Shown: positions 1-8,699, counted from the first letter of the stretch. The stretch is DNA of 64,000 nucleotides from Caecibacter massiliensis (GCA_900095875.1 LT608311.1:806001-870000), one strand, 5' to 3'. Notes: a model not told the origin generated them from the letters alone. Program-made: numbers and translations.

Positions 1-52
1 GCTCCAAACAAACACAGTGCAAAATGTTGATTCATGTACCTGAATACACTAC

Positions 53-1219
53 TCATATCTGATTCCCCCTTATGGTTTCACAAAAGCGTTTTATCCGTTG
101 CAATCCTTCCACTAACTCATCCTCACTGCACGTATAGGCCATGCGCATGTACCCTTCCCCCGCCTGTCCAAATGCACTGCCAGGAATACAGACTACATGT
201 TCTTCTTCCAGCAGGCGGTTACAGAATTCAGAACTCGTCATTCCGAAAGATTGGATATTGGGAAATACATAAAAGGCTCCAGCAGGTTCATCATAGGAAA
301 TCCCCGGTATCGCATTCAGACCGTCCGTGATAATCTTACGCCTTTGCCTGAATATCGTGCACAATGTTTCCGATAATTCAGGATGATGTAAAGCATACAC
401 CGCTGCTGCCTGGGCTGGCGCATTGGCACAAGCACTGATATTTTCCTGGGCAGGTACCATTTTGCTAATGATTTCCGCAGGTCCGGCAGCAAAACCAATC
501 CGCCATCCAGTCATTGCAAATGCTTTAGACAGGCTATTGATGACAACGGTCCTTTCTTTCATTCCAGGTAAAGTACTGATAGAAACGGGTTTATCCTTAT
601 AATACAGCGTATCATATACTTCATCGGAAATTACGAGAAGATCGTGGCGGATAGCCACTTCTGCAATTTTTCCAAGTTCTTCTTCTGGAATGACAGCTCC
701 CGTCGGATTATTAGGTGAATTCAGCATAAGAGCTTTGGTTTTTTCCGTAATTTTGTGCTCTATATCTTCCGCCTGAATGACGAACCCTCGTTCTGCACAC
801 GTAGAAACAGAAACTGGAATGCCTCCAAAAAATTGGACCTGACTGGCATAATTCAACCATTGAGGATCCTGAATCAGTATTTCAACACCATCTTCCACAA
901 TAACGGACAAGAGCAAAGATAATGCTCCCATTCCTCCAGGCGTGATAATAATCTCCGTTTGAGGATCATAATGAAGTTCTTTTATACTGCCCCATTCAGA
1001 AACAGCCCGCCGGCATTCTAATGTCCCTGCATTCGGCGTATAGTGTGTCTGACCATTCCGCAGTGCCATAGCTGCAGCTTCGCAGATGGGCATAGGTGTT
1101 GCCATATCCGGCTCTCCAATGCCCATACTGATAACACGATCCATAGTTGCTGCTTTATCGAACATGGCCCGGATAGCCCCTTGATGAAGGTTTTGGGCTC
1201 TTTTGCTTAAAACAACCAT
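53..1219 (-). CDS. Class I/II PLP-dependent aminotransferase
   Basis: This 388-residue protein is a fold-type I aminotransferase of the aspartate aminotransferase group. It would move an amino group between an amino acid and a 2-oxo acid in the cytoplasm. Visible motifs are SPNNPTG (about 168-174), SDEVYD (198-203, with the Asp that contacts the pyridine nitrogen), and SLSKAFAMTGWRIGF (Schiff-base Lys about 232). Length is normal for the family. The ATG follows a GGGAGGAG ribosome binding site. It is divergent from a PucR-type regulator 237 bases away, so that regulator may control it (inference). The substrate cannot be told from sequence; aspartate, aromatic or branched-chain amino acids are all possible. 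Confidence 0.9.
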   Translation of the reverse strand: MVVLSKRAQNLHQGAIRAMFDKAATMDRVISMGIGEPDMATPMPICEAAAMALRNGQTHYTPNAGTLECRRAVSEWGSIKELHYDPQTEIIITPGGMGALSLLLSVIVEDGVEILIQDPQWLNYASQVQFFGGIPVSVSTCAERGFVIQAEDIEHKITEKTKALMLNSPNNPTGAVIPEEELGKIAEVAIRHDLLVISDEVYDTLYYKDKPVSISTLPGMKERTVVINSLSKAFAMTGWRIGFAAGPAEIISKMVPAQENISACANAPAQAAAVYALHHPELSETLCTIFRQRRKIITDGLNAIPGISYDEPAGAFYVFPNIQSFGMTSSEFCNRLLEEEHVVCIPGSAFGQAGEGYMRMAYTCSEDELVEGLQRIKRFCETIRGNQI

Positions 1220-1266
1220 ATTACTCCTCCCTTCAGCACTTTTATTTACTATCGTTTTCTAAATAA

Positions 1267-1295
1267 ATTTTATATAAAATAAATAATGCATTCAA
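1267..1295 (-). promoter_or_regulatory. Possible promoter of the aminotransferase gene
   Basis: On the minus strand, TTGAAT (-35) is followed after 17 bases by TAAAAT (-10), about 50 bases before the aminotransferase start. The whole 1220-1456 gap is very AT-rich, so chance matches are likely. No clear promoter was picked out for the divergent PucR gene. Confidence 0.4.
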
Positions 1296-1456
1296 CATAT
1301 GATTATTGTATTATTTTCTAATTTTTTCTTATACTTTTATTTTTTTATATAATTTTTAGAGTATATTTCTTCACATTTTCATATTGCAGATTCTTTTTTA
1401 TGCAGATATACTAAATATATCTTATTTATTTATACAAAATGTACGAGGTGGTTTTA

Positions 1457-2641
1457 TTGAAATTAACAATCGCTGAGATTCTGCATTATCCTGAGTTCTC
1501 CGGTTTTACTCTCATTGCTGGTGCCACAGGTATTTCCAATCAAATAACCTCATGCGGAATTTTGGATTATGAATATGACCGGACATTAAAAAATAAATAC
1601 ACGAAATTAAGTTTCATCCCCAACCAGCTTATCTTATCCAGTCTGCAATATGCTAAAGAAGATCCCGGCTGTCTAATTGATGCTATACGACTTTTGCATC
1701 ACCGCAATTGTAGCGGTCTTGTTATAAAAAATGTGTATAGTCTGCCTTTATCTCCCCATGTATTACGATTCGCCGACTCGGCTGGTTTTCCCATTATTCT
1801 TATAAAAAACTCCGAACAATATTTTGAAAAAATAATTATCAATATTTACAAACGGCTGCAGTCTCTTTATGATTTCGACAAATTTGAGCACATTATTTCC
1901 CGTATTATTACTTTACCCGAACACGACAAACAACAAAAAGAACTACAACTGGAAATTAACCCCTGTTTGCAGCCTGATATCTTTTGCATGTATTTCCGCT
2001 CTGATACACCACTAAATACCAATGACTATATGAAGATGGAATCTGCGGCCAAATACGCAGGATTGTTGACCTCGTATAATACCCTTTTACGATACAAAAA
2101 CGGACTTTTATACATTTATTCTTCCCATAACTTTAAAAATGCCCGGCCAGACGAATTAGCCCAGCAAATTCTGGATACACCAGTTGGCTCACTGGCTGTT
2201 TCGTATCATATGGGTGTTAGTTCTATCCACTACCGGGAACGAAAAATAAAACTCTGTATAGAAGAAGCTATCTACAGCAGTTATTTCCACACAGATTTGT
2301 CACACCCTTATCAAATGTATGATACGTTAGGCATCCATAGCATTCTGCTTCCCTATTGTCACGAACCCGCTATGCAGCACTTTACTTCTTCTATTTTAAA
2401 CCCTATCTGCGATTATGACTCAGAAAATCATACCGCCCTGATGACAACGGCTATATCATTCGTACGATGTGGTGGCAATATCGACAAAACGGCTGACGAG
2501 CTAGGCCAGCACAAAAATACAATCCGGTATCGTCTGAAACAGATTAGCCACCTCTTATCATGCAATCTCTTGCAACCAGAATCATATGAAAAACTATCCT
2601 TAGCTATAAAGATAGAAGAATGCAGCAATATCGAACTATAA
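1457..2641 (+). CDS. PucR family transcriptional regulator
   Basis: A PucR-type regulator of about 394 residues. The N-terminus has the PucR ligand-sensing domain (starting KLTIAEIL, with a GATGI segment near residue 30). The last 70 residues form the PucR C-terminal helix-turn-helix, with a GGNIDKTADEL helix followed by HKNTIRYRLKQI. Such proteins activate purine or amino-acid catabolic genes. An in-frame ATG lies at 1439, but the sequence AGGTGG at 1446-1451 lies inside that extension, 5 bases before a TTG at 1457, and the family usually begins at this point, so the TTG start is preferred. The gene is divergent from the aminotransferase, its likeliest target (inference). A hairpin terminator follows directly. 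Confidence 0.88.
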   Translation: MKLTIAEILHYPEFSGFTLIAGATGISNQITSCGILDYEYDRTLKNKYTKLSFIPNQLILSSLQYAKEDPGCLIDAIRLLHHRNCSGLVIKNVYSLPLSPHVLRFADSAGFPIILIKNSEQYFEKIIINIYKRLQSLYDFDKFEHIISRIITLPEHDKQQKELQLEINPCLQPDIFCMYFRSDTPLNTNDYMKMESAAKYAGLLTSYNTLLRYKNGLLYIYSSHNFKNARPDELAQQILDTPVGSLAVSYHMGVSSIHYRERKIKLCIEEAIYSSYFHTDLSHPYQMYDTLGIHSILLPYCHEPAMQHFTSSILNPICDYDSENHTALMTTAISFVRCGGNIDKTADELGQHKNTIRYRLKQISHLLSCNLLQPESYEKLSLAIKIEECSNIEL

Positions 2642-2643
2642 AA

Positions 2644-2693
2644 AATCGCCAATGCAATCAAAAGGGAATCATTGCATTGGCGATTCATTTTTC
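2644..2693. terminator. Rho-independent terminator
   Basis: A 15-base perfect inverted repeat, AATCGCCAATGCAAT with its complement, encloses a 12-base loop and is followed by CATTTTT. It begins 2 bases after the PucR stop codon and may also serve the convergent SGNH hydrolase gene. Confidence 0.85.
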
Positions 2694-2737
2694 TTAACAA
2701 TATGTGTGTCGGTATAATCGGTGTTATACCACACGTT

Positions 2738-3295
2738 TCAATATCCCAGCTTCATGGCCGATATGGCTGCATCTGCCAGAAGCCGATAGCCGGTTTCATC
2801 AGGGTGAACACCGTCTGCGTAATGCGGTGATTTCTGCAGGACTGTATAGAAGTCGATGGGATGGAGGTCTTCTGTCTGACACTGTTGAAGAAGCCATATC
2901 CGGTAATCTGATAAAATATCATTATGCCTATCTACATCTTCCCGGGCCTGCCAGCCATAGTCTGCGCTTTCCTGCCGTGTGCAGGGCGGAATGCCCAGAT
3001 AAACGGGTTTATGTTGTTTTTGCAAAAGCCGTATCATAGCCGTTATATTAGCCTGTATCTCCCGCACCGGAATATCTTCCAGTATATCATTAGATCCGCC
3101 CATGAGGAAAAAAGCGTCGTACCCGGACAAGGCAAGCCGGCGCAGCCGTGTCAGCATTCCCCAGGTTGTATCTCCGCACAATCCGCGATTATCGACTTCC
3201 CATTTCAGGGAATCCGACAGGAGATTCACCCAGCCCTTTTCCGGAGGTACATCGTATCCATAAGTCAGACTGTCACCGAGACAAAGAAGGTGCAT
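2738..3295 (-). CDS. SGNH/GDSL-type esterase or lipase
   Basis: A 185-residue single-domain SGNH hydrolase. Block I is GDSLTYGY near the N-terminus and carries the nucleophilic Ser. GGSNDI supplies the block III Asn. DGVHPDETGY near the C-terminus gives the Asp and His of the catalytic site. There is no signal peptide, so a cytoplasmic esterase, thioesterase or lysophospholipase activity is likely; the substrate is unknown. The open frame extends upstream into the preceding gene, but the ATG at 3295, two bases after the stop of the ECF fusion gene, puts GDSL at the usual distance from the start. It is the last gene of the T-box-controlled ECF operon, probably by translational coupling. Confidence 0.82.
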   Translation of the reverse strand: MHLLCLGDSLTYGYDVPPEKGWVNLLSDSLKWEVDNRGLCGDTTWGMLTRLRRLALSGYDAFFLMGGSNDILEDIPVREIQANITAMIRLLQKQHKPVYLGIPPCTRQESADYGWQAREDVDRHNDILSDYRIWLLQQCQTEDLHPIDFYTVLQKSPHYADGVHPDETGYRLLADAAISAMKLGY

Positions 3296-3297
3296 GG

Positions 3298-4788
3298 CTA
3301 CACCGCCCGTTCCAGTGCCGGTGCCGCATCCTGCAATGACCGGACTGCCGCTTCTACAGAAAGCCATGGCTGATCAAACTGATATCCCGCCTTTTCCAGA
3401 TCCATCTGGCAGGCAAACACTTTCGGTACCGCTGTCGCATAGATATCATGGTCATACATGTAGCGGAGTGTCGTTTCTACATCTCCATCCGACCGGAGCT
3501 GGCCATGGTCGAGAAGCACCAGCCGGTTGGCATAAGGAAGGGCCGCTTCCAGATTATGTTCAATAACCACGATAGTATGTCCGTAACGAACATTCAATTC
3601 GTGAACCAGTTCATAGAAATCATGGGTTCCTTCCGGATCGAGAGCCGATGTCGGTTCATCGAATACGAGGATTTCCGGATTGGTCGCCAGCACTCCGGCA
3701 ATAACCAGACGCTGACGCTGTCCGCCGGATAAATTGGTCAGCTGCCGTGTACGGTACGGCGTCAGTTTAACCTTTTCCAATACCTCCGTAATAGCCGTTT
3801 CAATCTTATCCGGTGCTACACCCTGATTTTCCAGGCTGAAGGCGATTTCTTCTTCCACCGTCATAGCCACGAGCTGACTGTCATAATCGTCAAGCATAGC
3901 GCCGACACGGCTGGCCAGACGGGAAATCGTCGTCTGCGTCGTAGCCTTTCCGTCCACATACACCATGCCTTTCATGACACCGCCAAAGTAATGAGGAATG
4001 GCACCGGTCATAGCCATACAGAGGGAACTCTTGCCACTGCCGCTTTCGCCGGTAATGACAAGGAAATCCCCCTTATGCACAGCCAGGCTCACATCGTCGA
4101 GGACCGGCGTCGTCTGTTTGTTGTAAGTGTAAGACAGATGTTCAATGGAAATAAGTCCCGGGACAGACGGCTTCAAATCATACTGGCTGTGATCCGAAGT
4201 GACACTCTGTTCTTCCAGAGAATCGAGGATTCCCCGCGATACGAAGAGTCGAAGAGCCGGAAAATACATAAGTGGTGTTACTACAGCATTGAGTGCACCG
4301 ACGATAACAACCAGCGGCAGCATGCCCGTAAAATAAACATTATTTGGCAGGCCTAAGGCAAATTTCAAAATCGTGACGAAAGCACCGCCACTCATACAGG
4401 TAGCCGCGAAGCCCGTCAGGACAGGCAGGCACGAATGGCCGCGGAATTTCAGGAAAGCGAGATTTTTAACCAGAAAAGCACAAGTCAGAGCTCCTATGGG
4501 TTCACTGATGAGATTGCCATAAGGAAAGCCTGATTTAGAGGTAAGGACGTTGATCAGTGCTGCTACCAGGCCAATGCCCAGAGCCTGCCGATAGGTCGGT
4601 TTGGTCAGGCAGATAGCCACACAGTACGTTGCAATGGTCCAGTTTGGCGTGACACCGCCAACGCTTGGCGATACGAGATGCAAGATAGTACCAATAGCCA
4701 GCATCAGCGTCGTAATGGTAATCCAGCGGAATTGTCCACCCTGACGGTGATGAAATTCTAATGTGCTGATATCTTCAATATGTTTCAT
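3298..4788 (-). CDS. ECF transporter S-component fused to EcfA ATPase (predicted tryptophan uptake)
   Basis: A 496-residue fusion. Residues 20-185 are a hydrophobic membrane domain of five or six helices resembling the TrpP-type substrate-binding (S) component. Residues 212-450 form an ABC ATPase: Walker A GESGSGKSS (247-255), signature LSGGQRQR (353-360), Walker B FDEPTSALD (376-384), and H-loop VIEHN. A C-terminal tail of about 50 residues follows. With EcfT and the separate EcfA next door it should form a complete energy-coupling-factor importer. S-components are normally separate small proteins, so the covalent S-A arrangement is unusual. The operon leader is a T-box with a UGG specifier, which points to tryptophan. 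The ligand is inference; the ATPase assignment is secure. Confidence 0.85.
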   Translation of the reverse strand: MKHIEDISTLEFHHRQGGQFRWITITTLMLAIGTILHLVSPSVGGVTPNWTIATYCVAICLTKPTYRQALGIGLVAALINVLTSKSGFPYGNLISEPIGALTCAFLVKNLAFLKFRGHSCLPVLTGFAATCMSGGAFVTILKFALGLPNNVYFTGMLPLVVIVGALNAVVTPLMYFPALRLFVSRGILDSLEEQSVTSDHSQYDLKPSVPGLISIEHLSYTYNKQTTPVLDDVSLAVHKGDFLVITGESGSGKSSLCMAMTGAIPHYFGGVMKGMVYVDGKATTQTTISRLASRVGAMLDDYDSQLVAMTVEEEIAFSLENQGVAPDKIETAITEVLEKVKLTPYRTRQLTNLSGGQRQRLVIAGVLATNPEILVFDEPTSALDPEGTHDFYELVHELNVRYGHTIVVIEHNLEAALPYANRLVLLDHGQLRSDGDVETTLRYMYDHDIYATAVPKVFACQMDLEKAGYQFDQPWLSVEAAVRSLQDAAPALERAV

Positions 4789-4801
4789 TTCCCGTTCCCC
4801 C

Positions 4802-5485
4802 TCAGACTATGCCAAAAATACGCATATACACGACAAGTACACTCACTCCCACGAATAAAGCCATAACGGCATAGTCACAGCCGGCTGGCCGTACATTTGC
4901 CATAAAGCTATGTTCATTATTGCCAAACCCCCGTAATTCCAAGCTCAGCGCCATCGTTTCTGAACGCCCCAGGGATTTAAGCATCAACGGCTGAATGACA
5001 CCCATGTAATGAATGCATTTCTTAAAGACATTACCTTTTGTTGAAAGCCCCCGGCAGGCCTGTGCCTCCTGAACCGTTTTGCTTTCGGCAATGAAATCGG
5101 GGACAAACCGCAGTGCTGCTGTAAACATGAACGCATATTCATATGGAATATGGATTTGTTTGACCAGCGCCGCTGTCAAATCCTGCAGCCGCGTTGTCGT
5201 GAGAAGGATGATAAATACGATGGTCATCGCCAGCATCCGAAGTCCCGTAACGTAAGCTGATTCGAGAGAACCGCCTCCCAGAAGTTGTACCACTGCCAGG
5301 AAAACAGCAAAGACAGCCAGGCTCATGGCAGCCTTAAAGTTGCGAGCTATATTGCCGGTAAAGCCCAAAAGGACTAGTTCGATGACGACCAGGGCTGCCA
5401 GAGGGCCTGGCGTGTGCAGCACGAGAGCCCAGAACGAAAAAGCAACAGTGCCTAATAATTTTGTTACTGGTACAAAATGTTTCAT
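4802..5485 (-). CDS. ecfT: Energy-coupling factor transporter transmembrane protein EcfT
   Basis: A 227-residue membrane protein with about five hydrophobic segments. It carries the EcfT coupling-helix signatures EAQACRG (Ala-Arg-Gly type motif) and LELRGFG (second Arg-Gly motif), which contact the ATPase grooves. It transmits ATP-driven movement from the two EcfA subunits to the S-component in the cytoplasmic membrane. The open frame extends into the upstream gene, but the ATG at 5485, one base after the EcfA stop and preceded by GGGAGGG, is clearly the start. It lies between ecfA and the S-component/ATPase fusion gene. Confidence 0.9.
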   Translation of the reverse strand: MKHFVPVTKLLGTVAFSFWALVLHTPGPLAALVVIELVLLGFTGNIARNFKAAMSLAVFAVFLAVVQLLGGGSLESAYVTGLRMLAMTIVFIILLTTTRLQDLTAALVKQIHIPYEYAFMFTAALRFVPDFIAESKTVQEAQACRGLSTKGNVFKKCIHYMGVIQPLMLKSLGRSETMALSLELRGFGNNEHSFMANVRPAGCDYAVMALFVGVSVLVVYMRIFGIV

Positions 5486-5486
5486 C

Positions 5487-6296
5487 TTATTTCCCTCCCA
5501 GACGCTGCAGCATGGCTGCCGTAAATTCATCAACGGACTTGCAATATGGAAGTCCCGCTACAGCCTGAGACAACGTCACGGCATCAGGCCGGTTCAATCC
5601 TAATTCATACAAGTCTTCTCTTTTCGTAAACAAATCCTGTGGTGTCCCGTCAAAGGCTTTCGTATGATGTCCGATAACGATGACCCGCTGACAGTATTCG
5701 GCAAATATATCCATATCGTGGCTGATGATAAGAATGGTAAGTCCATCCCGATGAAGCCGGGATAAAAGTGCCATAAGCGATTTTTTATCGGCACTGTCCT
5801 GGCCACTCGTCGGTTCATCGAGAATAAGGTACTGGGTGTGCATGGCAATGGCCGACGCAATGGCGACGCGTTGTTTTTCTCCCCGGTTGAGATTGGGTGG
5901 ATAGGCTTCCGCCAGAGATTCCAGCCCTGTAGCCTGCAGCGCCTCTGTAACAGCCGATGCGACCTCTTCACGGCTGCGGCCCAGCTGTTCCGGTCCATAA
6001 GCTACTTCCTGCCGCACAGTCGGTCGGAACATCTGCCGTTCCGGCCGCTGGAATACATATCCGATATAGGGACTGCGGGCTGCCGCTTCTTCATCGTTGA
6101 TTCTTTTCCCATCGAGGAAAATATCTCCCGATACGGGTTTTTCAAGACCCATGAGCAAGCGGGTTACCGTCGTCTTCCCACAGCCGTTGCGACCGCCCAG
6201 GCCGATAAATTCACCGGTACCAATCGTCAGGTTCATATGTTCCAATACAGGTGTACCGTCTGTGTAGTGGAACGTCACATCTCTCATTTCCAGCAT
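5487..6296 (-). CDS. ecfA: Energy-coupling factor transporter ATP-binding protein EcfA
   Basis: A 269-residue ABC ATPase. Walker A is GRNGCGKTT (35-43), the Q-loop is YVFQRPERQMF, Walker B is YLILDEPTS, and the H-loop is ISHD. The signature reads LNRGEKQR instead of LSGGQKQR, so the Ser-Gly-Gly of the ATP-sandwiching loop is altered. Such asymmetry is common when one EcfA half has a degenerate site and the partner, here the ATPase fused to the S-component, keeps a canonical one. It is the first gene of the operon, 25 bases after the T-box terminator, with GAGAGG as ribosome binding site. Confidence 0.9.
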   Translation of the reverse strand: MLEMRDVTFHYTDGTPVLEHMNLTIGTGEFIGLGGRNGCGKTTVTRLLMGLEKPVSGDIFLDGKRINDEEAAARSPYIGYVFQRPERQMFRPTVRQEVAYGPEQLGRSREEVASAVTEALQATGLESLAEAYPPNLNRGEKQRVAIASAIAMHTQYLILDEPTSGQDSADKKSLMALLSRLHRDGLTILIISHDMDIFAEYCQRVIVIGHHTKAFDGTPQDLFTKREDLYELGLNRPDAVTLSQAVAGLPYCKSVDEFTAAMLQRLGGK

Positions 6297-6321
6297 TCCT
6301 GTTCATCCTCTCTTAAACAAT

Positions 6322-6610
6322 AAAAAAACCTTTCATCCCTCTAAAGGGACGAAAGGTCTGATTCTTCCGCGGTACCACCCACATTGGCTTATAAAGCCCA
6401 TCTCACTATGTACGGCTCTCAAAAAGAGCGATACACGTTTCTTTGATAGCGGTGGAACTACACCGTCGAACCCTACTTGGTCACCGTTCAGGCCGCATCT
6501 CCCGAATCCATTCCCTGTACGGACCGGCGCCGAACTCTCACTGCCATCGGCTCGCTGTAGCTGTCGCTGTACACGTACTCGTTTCGCTCATCGACAATAC
6601 TATGTAGATT
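6322..6610 (-). promoter_or_regulatory. T-box riboswitch leader, tryptophan specifier (UGG)
   Basis: The minus strand holds a complete T-box leader upstream of ecfA. The antiterminator T-box GGGTGGTACCGCGG (rc of 6367-6380) is followed by a terminator hairpin with a T7 run (6322-6357). Stem I shows an AGUA loop-E strand, a UGGCAGUGAGAG apical loop, and a specifier loop closed by CGAA/UUCG pairing. The bases just before the closing helix are GAA-UGG-A, which puts UGG (6508-6510) in the specifier position. Uncharged tRNA-Trp would therefore switch on the ECF transporter. The antiterminator bulge base is U, which pairs best with an A discriminator, whereas bacterial tRNA-Trp usually has G73 (G-U wobble possible); this is the one point against Trp. 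Confidence 0.88.
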
Positions 6611-6617
6611 ACTTGTA

Positions 6618-6645
6618 ATTATACGGCTTTTTTTCTTAAAGTCAA
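6618..6645 (-). promoter_or_regulatory. Sigma-70 promoter for the ECF operon
   Basis: On the minus strand, TTGACT (rc of 6640-6645) and TATAAT (rc of 6618-6623) are separated by 16 bases and lie just upstream of the T-box leader. Confidence 0.75.
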
Positions 6646-6672
6646 GAGAAATCAGCCAATCTTTTTTCTTCC

Positions 6673-6700
6673 TTGACAAATTCTGCAATCATGGTAAAAT
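6673..6700 (+). promoter_or_regulatory. Sigma-70 promoter for the SAM riboswitch/metQ-metF transcript
   Basis: TTGACA (6673-6678), a 16-base spacer and TAAAAT (6695-6700) lie about 45 bases before the SAM aptamer. It is divergent from the T-box promoter, and the two -35 boxes are only about 27 bases apart. Confidence 0.75.
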
Positions 6701-6745
6701 AACTTCAACAATTTCATTACGTACTGTCTTATGACGGTATATACA

Positions 6746-6880
6746 TTTATCCAGAGTGGCGGAGGGACGGGCCCTATGAAACCCGGCAACCGATAATACG
6801 GTGCCAATTCCTGCGGAAGAAATTCCGGGAGATAAAGAAAATCACTGTACTCTTTCTCTTTCGGGAAAGAGTCTTTTTTA
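6746..6880 (+). promoter_or_regulatory. SAM-I (S-box) riboswitch with terminator
   Basis: The aptamer spans about 6746-6836. P1 is formed by TTTATC and GATAAA. Conserved S-box elements follow: CAGAGTGGCGGAGGGAC, then GGGCCC-TATGAA-ACCCGGCAACC, and GGTGCCAATTCC. A terminator hairpin ACTCTTTC/GAAAGAGT with a T6 run follows at 6849-6879. High S-adenosylmethionine should cause early termination and shut off metQ and metF, as is well established for this class. Confidence 0.93.
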
Positions 6881-6916
6881 TGCCCTCTGGAGGCTTTAGA
6901 TTACAGGAGGGATAGT

Positions 6917-7750
6917 ATGAAACAATGGAAAGTCTGGATAACCGCTGCTGCCATCGCTATAGGAGCTGCAGCTGTTCTCATGACCGGCTGCGGAGGACAG
7001 AAACCGGCCGGTGGCCGGGAAGTATCTCAGAATGTCAAAATTACTGTCGGTGCATCACCGGTACCACATGGGGAAATCCTGAAAGAAATCAAGCCCATGC
7101 TCATCGCCGAAGGAGTAGACCTGAACATTATCGAATTCACAGATTATGTCAAACCGAATCTGGCCTTGCAGGATAAAGAACTAGACGCCAATTTCTATCA
7201 GCATGAACCCTATATGGAAAAATTCAACAGTGAACACGGTACGGACTTGGTTGCCTTGTGCAAGGTCCACGTCGAACCTATGGGCATCTATTCCCATAAG
7301 CTCAAGGAACTGGCCCAGCTTGGACAAAATGCCAAAGTCGCCATCCCCAATGATCCTACAAACGGTGGCCGTGCACTTCTCGTACTCCAGACAGCCGGCC
7401 TGATCAGCCTGAAGAACGGAGGCAGTATCGCATCTACCGTACAGGATATCGAAAAAAATGACAAAAACCTCCAGTTCATCGAACTCGATGCCGCCCAGAT
7501 TCCCCGTTCCCTGGATGATGTAGATATCGCACTTATCAACACCAATTACGCTCTCGAAGCCGGACTCAATCCGCTCCAGGATGCCTTATTCACCGAATCC
7601 AAGGATTCGCCTTATGCCAACGTTCTGGTCGTACGCCGCGGTGATGAAAATCGTCCGGAAATCCAGAAACTGGCAAAAGCACTGCAATCACCGGAAGTAA
7701 AGAAATTTATTGAAGAAAAATATAACGGAGCTATTATTCCCAGCTTCTGA
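6917..7750 (+). CDS. metQ: Methionine ABC transporter substrate-binding lipoprotein (MetQ/NlpA family)
   Basis: A 277-residue lipoprotein with an N-terminal signal and lipobox MTGC (Cys 25). The mature part matches the NlpA/MetQ periplasmic methionine-binding family: KITVGASPVPHGEIL near the start, DYVKPNLAL, NFYQHEPYM and IPNDPTNGGRAL. It would capture D/L-methionine for a MetNI permease. The SAM-I riboswitch upstream supports the methionine assignment. No metN or metI lies in the window, so this binding protein is an orphan here. It starts at ATG 6917 behind AGGAGGG and is followed after 30 bases by metF, probably in one transcript. Confidence 0.93.
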   Translation: MKQWKVWITAAAIAIGAAAVLMTGCGGQKPAGGREVSQNVKITVGASPVPHGEILKEIKPMLIAEGVDLNIIEFTDYVKPNLALQDKELDANFYQHEPYMEKFNSEHGTDLVALCKVHVEPMGIYSHKLKELAQLGQNAKVAIPNDPTNGGRALLVLQTAGLISLKNGGSIASTVQDIEKNDKNLQFIELDAAQIPRSLDDVDIALINTNYALEAGLNPLQDALFTESKDSPYANVLVVRRGDENRPEIQKLAKALQSPEVKKFIEEKYNGAIIPSF

Positions 7751-7780
7751 TAATACTATTTCATGACGAGGGGTATGTAG

Positions 7781-8638
7781 ATGAAAACTTGTGATTTATT
7801 TTCTAAGAAAACTGTTTTTTCCTTTGAAGTCTTTCCGCCAAAAAAAGAAATTCCCGTTGAAACGGTCTATCCGACGCTGGAAAAACTGAGCGGTCTCCAT
7901 CCGGATTTTATCAGCGTCACCTGCGGTGCCGGCGGCAAAGGAGGAAATCTCACCGTAGAAGTCGCTTCCAAAATCAAAAGCCTGAACTGCGAAACGGCGG
8001 CCCATCTGCCCTGCATCAACCTGGACAAAGATGAAGTACTGGATACATTGCAGAAATTACGGGAACACCGTATCGAAAATATTCTGGCCCTGCGCGGAGA
8101 TAAAACGCCCGGCATCGAACCAAAATGCGTATTTCCCCATGCCAGTGACCTCATCGCCTTCATCCGTCAACAGACAGGTGATGAATTCAATATCATCGGC
8201 GCATGCTATCCCGAAGGCCATCCCAATTCTAAAACACTGGCAGAAGACATAGACCATCTGAAGATCAAAGTCGATGCCGGTGCCAGCGAACTCATCACCC
8301 AGCTTTTCTTCGATAATCACGATTTTTACAACTTCCTCGACAAATCGACCCAGGCTGGAATCCGCGTTCCTATCGAAGCGGGTATCATGCCCGTAACCAA
8401 CAAGAAACAAATAGAACGGATGGTCACTCTTTGCGGAGCTACTCTTCCACTGAAATTCCAGAAGATCCTGACCCGGTATGGTCATGACAATATCGCCCTG
8501 CGCGATGCCGGAATCGCCTATGCCATCGATCAAATTGTAGATCTCCTGGCCAACGGCGTAGACGGCATCCACATCTACACCATGAACAATCCATACGTGG
8601 CCACCCGCATTGCCAACGCTATCCGCACACTGCTGTAG
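7781..8638 (+). CDS. metF: 5,10-methylenetetrahydrofolate reductase
   Basis: A 285-residue FAD enzyme that reduces methylene-THF to methyl-THF, the methyl donor for methionine synthesis. The N-terminal FSFEVFPPK motif with the catalytic Glu, the SVTCGAGG segment, LALRGD, and QLFFDN are typical of MetF. Length fits the bacterial catalytic-domain-only form. It begins at ATG 7781 with GACGAGGGG upstream and lies 30 bases after metQ under the same SAM-I riboswitch, which links methyl supply to SAM level. Confidence 0.95.
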   Translation: MKTCDLFSKKTVFSFEVFPPKKEIPVETVYPTLEKLSGLHPDFISVTCGAGGKGGNLTVEVASKIKSLNCETAAHLPCINLDKDEVLDTLQKLREHRIENILALRGDKTPGIEPKCVFPHASDLIAFIRQQTGDEFNIIGACYPEGHPNSKTLAEDIDHLKIKVDAGASELITQLFFDNHDFYNFLDKSTQAGIRVPIEAGIMPVTNKKQIERMVTLCGATLPLKFQKILTRYGHDNIALRDAGIAYAIDQIVDLLANGVDGIHIYTMNNPYVATRIANAIRTLL

Positions 8639-8670
8639 CATTCATAAGACAAACACCGGATTGCATTGAC

Positions 8671-8699
8671 TTGTATTTTTGCCATTTCTTCCGTATAAT
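8671..8699 (+). promoter_or_regulatory. Promoter of the heavy-metal-associated protein gene
   Basis: TTGTAT (8671-8676), a 17-base spacer and a perfect TATAAT (8694-8699) lie about 50 bases before the ATG. Confidence 0.6.

Noticed and set aside
6488-6688. A 66-codon minus-strand ORF
   Set aside because: It lies within the T-box leader, whose structure explains the sequence.
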